Assembly (NCBI GenBank): GCA_026874595.1
Contig: CM049320.1
Location: 28,570,714 to 28,634,713 of the forward strand
Origin: Sipunculus nudus
Taxonomy: Eukaryota > Annelida > Sipuncula > Golfingiida > Sipunculidae
Direction of reading: 5' to 3'
Length of the DNA: 64,000 bases
Below, one piece after another: positions 49,301 to 62,243 of this stretch; the stretch's first letter is position 1; each line of letters begins with the position of its first letter. A model generated the notes under the pieces. That model saw only the letters and a program-made list of their open reading frames with translations. It did no database searches and was not told the DNA's origin. The position numbers were made by a program, and so were the translations under genes.

Positions 49301-52300
49301 TTTGCCGCTTTGTATTAATATATGCTTTAACTATCTTGTCTCTTACAATCTGGTGAATTTTGCATTTGTATTTTCAGTTTTCCAAATTAACTGCTCCAAA
49401 AATGCCATTTGATCAACACCGAACCCTGGCATATTTGACTTTCTATAAATGGTATACAATCTGATATACAGAAGAAGTATCACAAGAATTATTAAAATTC
49501 AATAAAAAGTCTGAATCCCATAAACATGCATGCCTTAGGTATACATGCACAAGTGTTAATTTTTAGGGAAATAAAAACAGGATTAGAGGATACAAAATGG
49601 CCTCAGAAATATTATATATTCTTTCCTTTGAGCAAAGCAGTAATTAAAATATAGTAATGATCTTCCAATTCTATTTGTGTCAAAATTATGCAATGTTGAT
49701 TCATAATATCATCCATAAATTATTATTGTCCATATACTGGTGCAAAGTCACTCCAGTTTTTGAAATAAAGTATTTAGTTTGCAAAAAAAAAAAAAAAGAT
49801 TTATATGGCGTTTGCCCTATTTATATGTTTGGGAACACCTTGAAATGGGTAAAGGACACCTAAAAATTGCCAGCTAGTGGGAAAATGAAAATTCCTTGAG
49901 TGCTGTAGGCCTCTCCCACCCCTGGCCTGGGAAGTTCATGATGCAAACTATCTCATATTTTAGGGGTAAGGGGTATGACAACAACCATACAATGTCCTGG
50001 CTGTGTTGAATGCTCTTCCTTGTGTAAGTTTTCAAACAAATATGGCATCAACTCCTATACAAGGGATTTTCTAGACCCAGTAGGAGCACAAAGGATACAG
50101 TCTTTACTTTGATGCAAAGTACTTCAAAATTTCACGCTGACGTTCCTTCATTTCTTATATCCAGATATCAATAAAGCTGCAGAAATTGCAGCTATATAGT
50201 GAACTGCTCAGTTGTTCGTGTGTGACTGATACAGTCACCTACTGGTGCAGTGTTTACACTAGACTTCACAGACCACATGGTTGTGAAGGGGCTGGACATC
50301 TGTTCTGCATCAGGGATGCCCAGCAGGGTGTCACCGTAGAGTCATTAATCACAGGACACATGACCTGTGGTCAGTGTAGACCCATCAGGGTTACCTACTG
50401 GCTTTCCAGTCGGTGCTAGGTGGCAGCAGTACAGATTTTACAGGTCCCTAAAATTGAGCACACAGACGCCACCTGTAGTTTTAATTTTGAATTACCAGAA
50501 CTGGTCATGGCAGCAAAAGGGCAGCTGGACATAGGGTCAACAGAGTAACAGAATAGGGGTTTCTTTTCCTTGTGGAATATTTATGTAAAATCAGAAACAG
50601 ACAAAATTATAGGGACCTATGCAGGTCTACCAACCTCCCAACTAACACGCTCAGTGTGACCGCGTACATGCAAAGCACCGTGACAGCAAGGTGTAAGCAA
50701 TACGTATTTAAACGGGTCAATAATATTAGATGATGTAATGGTACTGCACCCAGCAATGTTATTGATTATTTGAGGAAGTTGCTCAACAACAACAACAAAT
50801 ATGAGAACTAACTAGAAGCGGCTCAATATGTTTGAACAATAAACAGAGCTGACCACATTCGCGGCTGGCTCTCAGCTCCATCGAACTTCAAAGTTATTGA
50901 GGGGGTTCCAAAGGTGGTCAAATGCTACTTTTTTCCCGGTTGTTCCTACCAATCAATAACAATTGGACGGGTTTCCACTCACATATGGCTATGGACTCTT
51001 ATAGCAATATCACATCTCTTATCATCCTGGTTGAAGAAACTTCAACTCAAGCAACCCCAGACAGAGGGATTACCAGACTTGCGGTATACTGTGTCTGTGT
51101 CTACAGTCCTCCAAGCAGCGAACGATCGCATCGAAATAAAGCTTGTTTGTAATTTTAAGCAAATCTTGCTCAAGCTGAAAGATCGAAAATAAATACCCCC
51201 CAAAGCTAACGACACCACTTCCACAGTATATAAGAAAACTATACGTTTTTCTTGATTAAAAAGAGGATTTCTTTATGTTATAGTACTGTGTACATGTAAT
51301 TTGTGGTTAACTACAGTACTTCGATACTGTATATTAAAAAATGGATAAAACATTTAGCTCCTTTGCAACAAGTAAAATGTATAGCTATTACAGAAGACCT
51401 CTATGGTGAAAACCTGACAGCTCATGCAAGCACAGCTTTCACAATTTTGTTATTCTTGTTAGAATATATGGTCACAATGGTCACATGGAAGGGTTTAAAT
51501 GCAAACACAGGTAACACGCTCATGGCAAAGACAAACTGTGAGGTGCATCATAAATCCTACGTTATGTTAAAGTCACAATTTTGCCATTCATTCATAAACA
51601 TTTCCATCAAACGGGGGTGCTGACACTTGCAGATATTGAGAGTACAAATGCATCTTAATTTTGAAAAAGAAAAATCTTTCGCATAGTGTCTTAGATATGT
51701 TACATAAAATATGATTCCCAACTTTTCGTCAGACACAGATATTCCTCTAAAGGTAAATACATCCCTGAAGGACTACACACTGAGTGTAGAGATTTTGCAT
51801 GTTGTAACCTTAAAGTCTAATCTCATGTGAAGTCCGTCAGCAAAAGGTAAACGACGACCCAAGCAGCCTTTGTGTATCCTTTGGAAAAAAATGTACGTTT
51901 ACTGCTTACAAGAAACTTTCTTTTCCGAGTTTGTCAGAATATCGCCTGATAGCTGCGGAAGTCCAAACAATGGCCTATATGACCTACAGGTTTGGTCACA
52001 CGTGATGCCCCATTAAATTAGCTAAATTATCAGACTAATTAATAAACGCTAAACCAAGCTCGGGTTGACTGTCTAACCGATGGCTGCTGCCTAGCTTGTC
52101 ACACCGAATTTGCTGAAAACCGGCTGCACATTGTATGCTGAACATGCACATTGAAAGATCAGGGTTTTCTTTATTTAAAATAATTTTCGGTTAAGTTTAA
52201 TATTTTAAGAAACTTCAATTTCGGAGCATTAGGGAATGTATGTTTTTGTTATAGAACCATTTGCAATATTTTCCTGATATACCTAGGTATGGTACTGCAT

Positions 52301-52850
52301 ATGATCTCTATTTTCTTTAAGATCCAACCCAGGGACATTTTCTATTTAGTCAGTAGAAATATGTGTGACGTTCAATTTACAGTCTTACACCCGATCATTA
52401 ATTCTTAAAATTAAAAAACTTGTACTTTGAGATAGGTCCGTCATCACTAACCACAGAGGTTTACTTGTATAGGTAAATTTATTCAATTGTTCTTTTTCTG
52501 ATGATAACTTACTACTAAACTACATAAGCTGCACCCAAACAATTACTCCGAAAAGTGTTTTATGGGGTCTAACGGATTCTTTTTCTAGTTTCGAGTTTCG
52601 ATACTTGTGTGGCGTGACAGACCTCCATCAAATACCCTGCCGGAAAAAAACAGCAGAAAATACATGATATAATATGTTTAGATGCACTATGCGTCTTAAT
52701 ACAGCTTACATATTCAGTCTCAGATCCTTTATAATACAGAACATGGGACTCTATGATCTTGTGCATCAGGGATAAGAAATTATTCAAATTGTATTATGGA
52801 CTCTATACATTGTGGTTCTATCATATAACATCCCTCTACACGTTCCCACT
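46400..52850. other. Long stretch without a supported gene
   Basis: No CTLD, Ig, transposase or polymerase motif was found on either strand. Frames up to about 100 codons exist (50914-51192, 51303-51623) but show no recognisable domain. An interspersed-repeat look (short GC-richer patches near 46900-47100 and 50180-50420) is present. It lacks the segmental duplications seen on either side. Confidence 0.5.
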
Positions 52851-52854
52851 TAAT

Positions 52855-53000
52855 TAGCATCGGACGAAGAAGCCTGTGTGCTTCGAAAGCTCGTGTGTTA
52901 ACAAACTATTAAGTTTATGTAAAAGGCGTCAATGTTTATCTTAACCTTCGCTTCAACTACAGACAAACACGGCTATACCACTTATTATTATTATTATATA

Positions 53001-53080
<80 letters not shown>

Positions 53081-53081
53081 A
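52855..53081 (+). repeat. Hammerhead-like repeat end with (TA)n and (GA)n tail
   Basis: Core at 52861-52893: cggacga, GAAGC stem, loop, GCTTC stem, cgaaagctcg. It continues to acagacaaacacggctat, then (TTA)n, (TA)n (about 53000-53056) and (GA)n (53056-53081). This is the same family as 23270-23700 but only its 3' portion. Confidence 0.6.
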
Positions 53082-53750
53082 ATAGAGGGATAACCGTATT
53101 GTGTCTCTCAAGAGAGCATACCTCCGCCAGGGTATACAGGTGTTTAGATGTTCCACACATTCTTCAAGGGTCTGTATCATATTGTTATGTAGCCTTCCTT
53201 ATCACATGTTCCAGGTTCCATGTTTCGTGGAATTTGGTTAAGTAGATTTGCTTAATATATAGATGGATTATAACACTTCATTCTTTGCATGAAATTATAA
53301 ATAGGGGAATATGGAAAATCGATTTTATACAATAGCACATGTTCGCTGAGACATGTGAAGTACGCAGGCTGGTACAAGAAAACCCATGATCATATTGCTA
53401 ATTCCAGAAATCATAGTTTTATCTTGTTGGAATTCGAGACATGTTGATATATCTGTATTTTTTCGGGTTCCGTACGGATAGCTGGGAGACGTAACCTTTA
53501 AATAGCACTGCCAGCAAAAGCACTTGTTTATTCTCTTTGCAGTCACAGATAAATAAATTGCTAGAGGTTGTAGAGGAAGCATTCTTTAATTAACGCAAGG
53601 GTATGATCATTGATTCTGGTACCAGTGTACTTAGCATATAGGTCTTTTTGTCCGTATAAATGCTTCTTAAAAGACTATGTTATATTTTGAAATTGAAATC
53701 AGTGTTTACCTTCAAAGTACAGTAGCTAAGCTAAGAACATCACAAGAATT

Positions 53751-54287
53751 GTGCATTTTTTTTATAAAAGCATGACATTTTCAAGAATAAATGGAAATAA
53801 TGGAAACGTCATATTTAAGATCAATAAGTATCTCATAAATGACCTTGAATTCACAAAACATGTGAAGTGGACCATATGCCATATTTGGAAAGACCGGATA
53901 ACAACTCACAGTGAAATCCGCTGTCATCCTGTCCGAGCTGGCATGTTTGAGTGGACCAACAGACCTCACCCAGAAAAAAGGTCATACAGTGAATCAATAG
54001 TGTGTCATGTGATCAGAGTGGCCCCATACCTTCAATCGTGGACTTATCATGGCATAACAAAATTGGAGGAAAATACTCGAAAATTAACTGGTTTATATTC
54101 ACTTCAAGCTCCAATAGAGGGGCCCTCGATGTGTCGGACTTCAGCATCAAAAGGCTCGTGTCAGCATCACGAAATACATGCTATACGGGTGTTTACGGTA
54201 AGGCATAAAAAAACATGCAATACGGATGTCCACGAAACGATATCAAACGATGTGCAATACATGTGTCAACGATATGGAATCAATTGA
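53751..54287 (+). other. 178-codon open frame, possible decayed Ig-like exon
   Basis: The longest frame in the window. Its middle reads SIVCHVIRVAPYLQSWTYHG and LTGLYSLQAPIEGPSMC, which has the Cys-Trp-Cys spacing of a short Ig domain. Its end runs into the 37-bp minisatellite. Diverged relatives in SD2 (38070-38190 and 63105-63240) are interrupted in this frame. Substitutions among the three copies show no third-position excess in any frame that I compared, so it may be non-coding. A competing frame (IVDLSWHN, INWFIFT) is also open for about 50 codons. Confidence 0.3.
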
Positions 54288-54565
54288 CATGCAAAACGGG
54301 TGTCTGGTGTCTACGGTATTGCATCAAAAGATATGAAAAACGGGTGTCCACAACATGGCATCAACAGACATGTAATACGGGTGTCTACGGTATAAAATAA
54401 AAAACATGCAATACATGTGTCGACGATATGGCATCAAAAGACATGCAATACATGTGTCTACGATATGGCATCAAAAGACATGCAATACGGGTGTCCACAA
54501 TGTGGCCTCCACAGACAAACAATGCGGATGTCTACGATATGGCATCACAAGATATGCAAATCGTA
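54165..54565 (+). repeat. 37-bp minisatellite, main array
   Basis: About ten imperfect 37-bp repeats with the core gatatggcatcaaaagacat. It directly precedes the Gypsy relic. Confidence 0.85.
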
Positions 54566-55352
54566 TAGATGAAACACTTGATGTTTTGACAGGTGCACGA
54601 TGGTTTTCTACACTTGACCTACAATCTCGATAGTGGCAGATAGAAATCAAGGAACAGGACAAACATAAAACAGCTTTCACGACATGACCTCTAGGACTGT
54701 ATGAGTTCAATAGAATGTGCTTCGGTCAGACCAAAACTCCTAGCTGTTTCTAGAGATTGATGGAGAAATATATGGGAAATCTAGCTCTAAAGCGATGTCT
54801 AGTATACCTTGATGACATTATTGTATTTTCAACCACCTTCAAAGAACATTTGGAGAGGCTTGATGCTGAAGAATGAGGAAATTTCTAGGCTTCGCAGGGT
54901 ATTACCGTAGATTTGTTAAGGATTATGCTAAAATTGTAATGTTATTAGGAACATCCGCCCTTAGAACTCAACAGTCCGTCAGGAAAATCCGGAAATTCGA
55001 TGTCTACTCAACCAGTTGGATATATTGTTTATAGACAACGGTCTGCTTTGGAGAAAGATTCGCGATAACGGTGAAAACGTATATCAGATAGTGTTACCAA
55101 AAACGTTGAGGGAGCTAGCTCTGAACGGCTTACATGACGAAGCAGGACACCAAGGTAGAGAAAGGACAATGGCATGGGTACGGATTTGACGTAGATCCCA
55201 TTCCTGAGGACGATACGATAGGACAGGAAGTAGAACAAAACCAACCGCTTAAAGATGCATCTCAGGATTCAGTGCGACGCTCTACTAGAACAAGGAAACC
55301 TATGAGAGATTGCATAATTTTGCACCTAACGCAATCACACCTAATTTCGTAA
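54563..55352 (+). mobile_element. Ty3/Gypsy pol relic
   Basis: Reverse transcriptase: LTGARWFSTLDLQ, KHKTAFTT, GLYEFNRMCFG, then CLVYLDDIIVFS with the YLDD catalytic motif at 54805-54816. The RT/RNase H joint KFLGFAGYYRRFVKDYAK follows near 54876-54930. After large deletions come the integrase zinc-binding part (VLPKTLRELALNGLHDEAGH near 55090-55150) and a basic tail (RRSTRTRKP near 55280). Stops occur in RT (54628-54633 region and beyond). The catalytic integrase core is gone. Dead element. Confidence 0.88.
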
Positions 55353-55572
55353 ATACAACAACAAAATATATTTCTATAGCTCATGATAAGAAAAAGATGA
55401 CCGCTTATACGTTAACCCCTGCGACATATGTATAATTCGTTGAATATATGTGTAACACTACATGTGTAATTTATGTGAATATATGTTTCAAAGTAAAAAT
55501 TACTGAAGGGATACGTTTAAAGGGATGCTCTTTTTATTTATGATATCAAATATCGAGGACGCCATTCACGAT

Positions 55573-55595
55573 GGGGGGGGGGGGGGGGGGGGGGG
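55573..55595 (+). repeat. Poly-G tract (23 G), probable expanded polypurine tract
   Basis: The longest homopolymer in the window, followed by agta and then TGTCA. Its place between the Gypsy pol end and a TG...CA segment fits a plus-strand priming tract that has expanded. Confidence 0.7.
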
Positions 55596-55599
55596 AGTA

Positions 55600-56746
55600 T
55601 GTCACAGAGTGGATCTACATGCAGATCACTTGCCGACCACAATACTATTGTTGTGTAATTAATGTTTTGCTGTTTGAGTTGGCTTTGCGCGCAGCCGACC
55701 GTATCACGAGGGTTATGAAAGGTGATACTTTTGCAGCGAATAGGGCTACCCAGTTCTTGTTATTTGAATTAAAGGTCAGAGGTCACATAATATAGGTAGA
55801 GGTGAAACGCGGGAATCGGCGCCGTTTGCCATGTCGATACACGAGTGCTACACAGCATTTATATTGTTGCACTTTTATCACTTCTACAGGTATGTGTTCC
55901 TTTATGATTTCATATTCATTTGTGTTTTCTTAAATACTGTTGTAACTAAAAGCAAGCCCATATCTTTTAAATGTTTAATCGTTGTAATATTACATAAATG
56001 CTCGTTCTGTCAGACATGTCACTTCCCGATCAAGTACAGTATATTTAAACATGGCAACCATGTAATCGCAGCCCGTTAGTTTTACTGCATGTAAGTTTTA
56101 CTGTTTTTACTGTAAGCTGGTTGCCTTATACGTAATACTGTAAAACAGACCCTCTTTGTTATACCTACCTGTAGAACTTTCCTATTTGTTATTTGCATTT
56201 GTATTTTCCTACAGTTTCGTGTCTCACATATGTTATATAGACCTACATAGCCCGTTGTTATTACCTGTAGATCTACCTCTTTATGGGATAGGTATTCGTT
56301 ATTATAAAGTACGTAATAGCCATTGTATTGCAATTGAGTATATTATAACTACTTCCATACCTACATCATTACGGGAAAGCATTTGTATAAAATGGGTATG
56401 TATATGAGCATGGTATCGATAATTTATTATTTAAATCTGTTGCATTGTATTGATAATTATTGCATTTTAAATGTTTGAAGGATGTATTGAAGGGTATCAG
56501 TTGTTTTGTGCTTAACACGTGTAAGGAAAGTCCTTTTTATTATTGATATGTATTTAGTTATGTATTAAATGCGCAGTTTGCCATTTCGATACACGAGTGC
56601 TACACAGCATTTATATTGTTGCACTTTTGTCATTTCAACAGGCATTAAACGTGGTCAACCACTTTGTGTTCTGGTTTTCCGCCATTTCCCGCACCCGCTC
56701 ACAGGCTTGGGAAAGCTTTTCGCCAGCCCACTAACGCCCGGTGACA
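55600..56746 (+). mobile_element. Candidate Gypsy 3' LTR
   Basis: Begins TGTCA immediately 3' of a G-rich tract downstream of the pol relic and ends TGACA (56742-56746), giving 5-bp inverted ends and about 1147 bp. It contains a ~65-bp direct repeat (cgatacacgagtgctacaca near 55835 and 56587). No second LTR was found upstream of the relic. Confidence 0.45.
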
Positions 56747-57499
56747 TATATATGATAAACATAATTATTAATTAACCGGTTAGTACCAGTAATAAAACCT
56801 TTGATCATAAACTCTGATCGTTAAACTAATAATAATAATTAAGGTGGTAGATGTAAAGATGCCTGTAAACATTTTAGGATTCCAGTCACTTCGTCAGTTT
56901 TTTTTTTTTGGGGGGGGGGGTGAAGTTTAGACATTTCAGGAGCAGACAATTTAGGAAGAACTTCGTGTTCTGCATTGGCACATGCTCAGTACTATACAAA
57001 TAAATAAGCAATCTGCTCAACATTTCAATAAATTCTCAAACAGAGTATGCATCTTCCTAATCCAACCATGTTAATTTGTAGTAATCAATTTAATTCAAAG
57101 TATATTTATTCCTATAAGGCTAACGCTACTGTACAATAAACCCGTAGAGTGTGTATACTCTAGTTGAAATGGCTTTTAATATACTCAGCTAATGACTGTA
57201 TACACTGTACAAACCACATAAAGAATCTTAGGGATAGATTTATTGTTTCCTTCATCAGATATGTTTCCTAGGTCCTCGACTTTCCATGGGCTCTAGTTTT
57301 AACCCATGAGGCAAATGAACTCCGCATCTTTCTATATATGTGCACTCACATACCTTTTATGCGAAAACAATTGTAATTCCTAAGGTATAATCGAACATTA
57401 ACTCTATAGACATCACACCCTTCCCATTTCAGTCTGCATCTATCTGATGTAATTATTATTATATACAATAATGGTGCAGGTTTGCCAGTTTAAAGTATG

Positions 57500-59350
57500 A
57501 AATTATGAGAAAAATATTTGAAGATATTATTTGCAAGTTTATCAAACAGGAGACCTCGGGCCGGACTCTAACAATGGGCGGTTGAGTCTAATGAAAGCGT
57601 CTGCCAAAGCGTTTTCCAGACCCGGCATGTGATTCGCAGTGAAGTAACAATTATAATGCAGAGATATTCAAAACAGTTCTTGCAGACAATGTGGGCCATC
57701 CTTGTTTTAGACGTGTCTTTGTAAACGCTATTAACCACAACGGAGTTTTCACAGTAGAACACTATATGTTTGTTGCGCCAGTGTTCTTTCAAGCGCCTAG
57801 CCGACAGTAACAGCGTGAAAAGTTCCTTTATATTAATGTGCTCCTCTGCTGATTCTGAGAAACAGCTTCCCAGGCACAATAAAACCAGTCGGTAAAGAAA
57901 ACGCCTGCACCCGCCTCATTACATGCGTCCGTTGACTAACACGGATGGCCATGGATTCTCATTTATGAAATATGCGGTGCCGTTGAGATTTGTGCTAAAA
58001 TTTGGTCGGAAGTCTTTATCTGTGCGCGAATGTTTTGTAAGCCTATCGATTGATGAGGACTTTTTCCGCTCTAGCCGAACCCACTAAGAGTATTTATTCA
58101 TCTTAGTTAAGAGCTTACCTGAGGTTCTGCATTTATTTCAACCTGACACCTGTACCGTGTTCCCCTACAAATATTTTTAAGGTACGCAACATCCCTCGCA
58201 CGTCCTCTGAAAGCCTCATAATTGATGGCTATCTAAATGCCGTCCCAATACTACATCTGGACGCAGGATTCCCATCGCCGCTTGATATTTGGCGACTCCG
58301 CATAATTAAGCGGGGCATTTCACGGCTTACAGCCTCGCCACCGAATCAAACGTTACCAGTAACCATAGAAATTTGTAATTAATTGGTGAACAGTTAGATA
58401 TCAGTTCCAGTTTCGACAGAGAGATATGGGCTGTGTGTTTAGTGGTCTTCTTCAGTTTTTGCTGGAAGTCTACACTCCTTTGTAAATCTCAAGCCTTGCA
58501 TGACCCAAACAACATTTGTGAAGGAGAGATTTAGAGTTCGTGGAGCAGGGTGTCTTTTTACATGTGAAACATACAAAAACAACACAGTGTAATGAACGTG
58601 AATTGACGATACCCTTGAAGGCGGTTTCGAATTCAATACTTTGCCCTGCGCAAGCTACGAGGTTGATGGTAGCAGCAACACCGTTTGCATGTGATCCAGA
58701 CGCAATGTTTGGATACATGTCTAAATTCCGTAAGGTTTAAATGACCTATTGTTCTTTTGTAAAGGCTTTATCAGTTGTCATTTCAGCATGTGGTTTAAGA
58801 AAATCGGAGTACTCTGGCTACAGCTTCCGCCGAGGAGGAAGCTCATTCGTTTATGCCTCGGGGGTCCCTCCTCACCTCATTAAGATGCAATTGGACTGTA
58901 AATCTTTGGCGTATGAACAATATATATCTGTTCCCATTGACGTTAAGATAAAATTGTCGAAAGTGTTGGCAGCATCAGTTTATGTGAAGAATTCGGTCAG
59001 CCTATTTTGGGTCTGGAGGATGTTTGTCTCATTAAATGTGACATTAATTTCCCCCATCGTTACCACCTATCATTATGTTGTTATTATTTAAAGTTTTGGT
59101 TATGGTCAATATTGCATGATGTTAGTCCTGTCACAGTAAAGGTAATGTAACCACAGTAGCATGAATAGCGGATCTTCTATATGGATAAAGAGAAAAATTA
59201 TTGAAGATAGTATTTGCAATTTTTTTAAACGGGAGTCCTCGGGCCATACTCTAACAAAGGGCGGCTTAGTCTTTTTACGGTTCATTGCCTTCATACAGGT
59301 GTATCTCTGGCATGCACGGTAACAGAATTGCGCTAGTTTCTTTAGGCATC
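57500..59350 (+). mobile_element. DIRS/Ngaro-type retroelement, rearranged (copy B)
   Basis: The left repeat at 57500-57590 is followed by an RNase H segment on the MINUS strand (57879 to 57568: INIKELFTLLLSARRLKEHW, VFYCENSVVVN, then LENALADAF in a shifted frame). The recombinase lies on the plus strand (from about 58040): core-binding-domain pieces (LTPVPCSP, LDIWRLRIIKRGISRLTASP), then 58540-58740 (LTIPLKAVSNSILCP) and 58741-59091 (YSGYSFRRGGSSFVYASGVP, HLIKMQLDCKSLAYEQYIS). This keeps the R of FRRGG and the Tyr region that copy A lost. Stops and frameshifts remain. The right repeat is at 59190-59350. Confidence 0.8.
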
Positions 59351-60289
59351 ATGAAATTTCTCATTACTGTTTTTTTTTTCATATTTCATGTACAACTAAC
59401 CCTTCTTGAAGGGTAAAAGGACTGCTTATCCACAAATGTTCCGACTAGTGGTTAAACCTTACTTCTTTGCACTGAGAAAAAAACTGGCTGTGTGCCAAAA
59501 AAGATCTTTTAGTTCAGGTACCGTTATATTTGTATTGCATAAAATAAAAACGTCATTCAGTATAATATTATAGTTAAGCAGTGTATCAATAAGTTACAAA
59601 CTTTCCAGTTACTTAACTCAGAGTAAACGGTCACATATGTTAGGAATATCTGTAACGTTAAGGTTTTCTTAATGTTTAATTACTTGTAGGAAGAAATACA
59701 TCTAAACTATTAAAAATTGTAATGTTAATGCAAAATGTTAATTTTTTATTCACTGCCGTCAGTATAATCTTGTTTGGGACTTCTTTATTCATTATATAGA
59801 CAAAACACACCATGTCCTTGTGCAAGTTTTTGCGGTGTCTCCCAGTCCACTATGACCGATTAAAAATAAAACATGTGTTTGTTGTATTATGGTGCTTGAG
59901 AATGGGATTTTGAATAATATGTTATAAATAGCAACTTTTCTTTTCATGCAGCGGTGTAAATAAATGTGTATCGAGTTTTTGTACAAGAAGATTTTAGTGA
60001 ATCACTTCAGCAAAGTCTCAGCCATATGGGTGGTTGCGTGCACTGAACAGTTCAATTGGCTCTTGGGTTTACTTTGATCTGAGCCGACCAGTCAAGATAA
60101 AGGTCAACGAGGATAGGTCGTAGAGTCCATGATTCCCAAGGTGTGGAAGGACCGGGGCTGACGTCCAGTTAACCTTTTTGTGAATTAAGACCATACAGCC
60201 TGCTTTGGGTGCTGATCAAACAATTTATAAAAAATAATAACATTGTTACTCGTATCAATGTAAAAAAAGGTATTTTATTCTGGAGAATG

Positions 60290-60518
60290 TATTGAAAATT
60301 TTGGTAGAACCGATGAACATTCTGAACCTCAAACCATTATTGTGTCAGATGACATGAACCCAACATAACCGGGACACTCAAACTTACCATTACGGGTAAA
60401 ATAACAAAGCCATTCTCGATATCTGGGACAACATGGTACAAATTCAGAGGAGCCAATCACAGGTCCATCACACCATATCATGCATTATGGTCATTCAAAT
60501 TGTTTATCAAACACACAC

Positions 60519-60582
<64 letters not shown>

Positions 60583-60739
60583 CCGATTTCTATACCTTTA
60601 TTCTTGACACCTGATAAAAGAGCCCTAAGTTTCGAAAGCTCGCGAATGAAATTAAAATTTAGTCAACACTGAGGCGTTTTCATCCTGTTATCTATAAATT
60701 GAGAGATTAACACTGTTGCACGCATTCTACATCATTATG

Positions 60740-60774
<35 letters not shown>
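60290..60774 (+). repeat. Interspersed repeat with hammerhead-like core (SD2 copy B)
   Basis: Matches 35640-36121. (TA)n at 60520-60577 and 60741-60774. Core ctgataa ... ttcgaaagctcg at 60611-60642. Confidence 0.65.
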
Positions 60775-60777
<3 letters not shown>

Positions 60778-62243
60778 AGTTAAAGTTATATAGATCATAA
60801 TAAATATATTCACTTGCGTGTAAAAATTGTGTCCCTGGCAAACATTAATTTATGTATCAAACTAGATTGTGCATATCCATAAAATAATAAATCTATGAAT
60901 ACCGCATGAAAATAGTTATATATCAGGTATATTTATTCGCGTACCTGTCCAGACATCCTTTTAAAGCCAGATGCTGCAGGTGTCGCAGCGTATCCACTTG
61001 TGACCAGTTCCCTCTGTAGCCAAACAGTGTAAGCACACGTCTTCTAAATGCTCATTGAACACGGGGGGGGGGGGGGGGATGCACATATATATATACATTC
61101 ATATAGATGTGATTACTCATGTGAAAAGTTATTAAATAACATTAAAAATGTATGTGGATTTTTGAAGTTAAAAAGATGAACTTTTCCTTAACATAAAATC
61201 TGATTAGATATTATTCAGATATATCTATGTGCATGGGGCTAGTAAGTTATATTATGTATAGCGGTATATGTTCAACCCAAAACCTCGAGGTCGTTTGCTT
61301 TGCCTGATGTTGAAGATTTTATAAGAACCCAATGAGTTATGACTTTTTCATAACTAATTCTATGTCACTCATCTCATAAACATTTAATTAGAAACAAATT
61401 TAATGGAACGATGTGGGAGAAATATGTCGGATCTAAGAAGTAATCGAAACGAATAAGAAATAATATCGCTCGCGTTTTCCTGTCTATGCTAGCACTCAAA
61501 AACTGCTGGATTCCAAAGCTCTCCATTGACCATAGTTATAGTCACATGTGAGTACACCTTTTTTTTTATTTAGGACTCTAATTTAATTTTCAGGGTACAT
61601 AGCCTATCCGATCTATCTCTTTTACTGTTCAGTTCGGCGTTAGAGGGTTCCGGGATGGGAGTGGATTAGGATTGCAGGGATCGGTCAGGTTGCTTATCTC
61701 GCGATCGATCGGCGATCTTAATAATATTAACATATTATTATATTTTATATTGAGCATTCTCTTTGTTCTCCATATTATTGACGAACAAAATCTGTTTGAA
61801 AACTGTTTTTTTTTCTTGTGCGCCGGGAGACTACAAATACGAATGTGTTTGACCTTTACCAGGACAACTCTAAAAAATTTCATCGAGCATGTTATTTGTG
61901 TGGCGAAGAATAGTGATTGAAGGGCTGTGAACACAGCTGTAACACTATCTTGCAACAGGCCTCTGTGTTGGAAAACATACTTGATTATCCGACTGGAACA
62001 ATGGCGTAGTATATAAACTTGGTGTTATTCTTTCATTTTTTTTTCAGAAAATGGTAAAACGTATATGCTATGAAGCATCCCCACTTCACGCAGCTGTAAA
62101 ATATACATAAATGTGGAGGTTCAGAGTTCAGCTGATTTATGATGAAAAACAGAAGTATATAGTAAACTTAACAAACAGTACACAACTGAAATAGGTTAAA
62201 CTGTATCCGGCAGACGCAATATCAACCAGTTAGCCGGAAGACG

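Noticed and set aside
50914-51192. 92-codon frame with a second overlapping frame
   Set aside because: No domain, no splice context that I trust, and both frames are similarly open, which suggests chance.
53325-53582. 85-codon minus-strand frame
   Set aside because: No recognisable motif or splice context, and no homologous copy in the window.
58439-58718. Minus-strand frames of 65 and 82 codons
   Set aside because: Antisense shadows of the tyrosine-recombinase region on the plus strand.
1208-60672. IYIYIY-rich frames at many places
   Set aside because: They are translations of (TA)n microsatellites.
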